Assembly (NCBI GenBank): GCA_025455945.1
Contig: JALOLN010000096.1
Coordinates: forward strand, 1 to 7,387
Source of the DNA: Actinomycetes bacterium
GTDB lineage: Bacteria; Actinomycetota; Actinomycetes; Prado026
Direction of reading: 5' to 3'
DNA length: 7,387 nt
How positions within the stretch are numbered: the first letter of the stretch is position 1; each line of letters opens with the position of its first letter. Both the position numbers and the translations under genes were made by a program. The notes beneath the pieces are model-generated. The model saw nothing but the letters and a program-made list of their open reading frames with translations. It made no database searches and was not told the DNA's origin. Shown here in pieces: positions 7,359-7,387 of this stretch.

Positions 7359-7387
7359 CACGGCCACTCCCAGCTGGGCGTGGTGGC
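7355..7387 (-). CDS. C-terminal tail of the upstream gene, probably SteA-like, cut by window edge
   Basis: In the frame ending at TGA 7357-7355 the last ten codons read ATTPSWEWPW. The stop shares bases with GTG 7358 in the same GTGA arrangement seen at two other junctions. In actinobacteria the gene before mctB is normally steA, encoding a membrane protein of the division apparatus. Ten residues cannot identify the protein, so the name rests on synteny alone. Confidence 0.45.
   Translation of the reverse strand, partial: ATTPSWEWPW
7367..7371 (-). promoter_or_regulatory. Ribosome binding site deciding the mctB start
   Basis: The minus strand reads GGGAG with an 8-nt spacer to GTG 7358. The same GGGAG would overlap a start at 7367 and leave only 5 nt for 7361, so it argues for 7358. 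Confidence 0.55.

Overview
The window is a very GC-rich (roughly 70% or more), gene-dense chromosomal segment from an actinomycete. All genes lie on the minus strand, gaps are short (the largest is 112 bp) and GTG is the start codon of every complete gene but one. The protein sequences and the gene order (steA?-mctB-pyrG-NUDIX-ald-xerD-parA-scpA) match the conserved actinobacterial block that is recN-steA-mctB-pyrG-NUDIX-xerD-soj-scpA-scpB in mycobacteria, with ald inserted as in streptomycetes. The style of the proteins suggests a Geodermatophilaceae-like genus (Blastococcus, Geodermatophilus, Modestobacter), but this is recollection, not a database result.

Read in the direction of transcription (high to low coordinates): the last ten codons of an upstream gene, probably SteA (7387-7355); an MctB-family membrane-anchored protein (7358-6459); CTP synthase PyrG (6421-4754); a NUDIX hydrolase of the ADP-ribose pyrophosphatase type (4757-4104); alanine dehydrogenase Ald (4027-2912); tyrosine recombinase XerD (2885-1932); a 112-bp gap with an inverted repeat and a promoter-like sequence; a ParA/Soj ATPase with an 85-residue N-terminal extension (1819-806); a 99-aa ribbon-helix-helix-like protein (809-510); and the first 157 codons of the SMC kleisin ScpA (473 to beyond position 1).

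Functionally the left half (xerD, parA, RHH protein, scpA) concerns chromosome resolution, partition and condensation. The right half combines cell-envelope/division context (SteA-MctB) with nucleotide and amino-acid metabolism. Three junctions are GTGA overlaps (start GTG and stop TGA sharing bases), which suggests translational coupling: steA?/mctB, pyrG/NUDIX and parA/RHH.

Most of the window is ordinary conserved core genome. The part most worth a second look is the coupled parA-RHH-scpA module. Its small protein looks like a DNA-binding partner of ParA, and a short direct repeat lies over the parA start. Other points of note are a local patch of AT-ending codons inside xerD and an MctB-type protein with no Cys or Met. 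No RNA genes, mobile elements or CRISPR arrays were seen.
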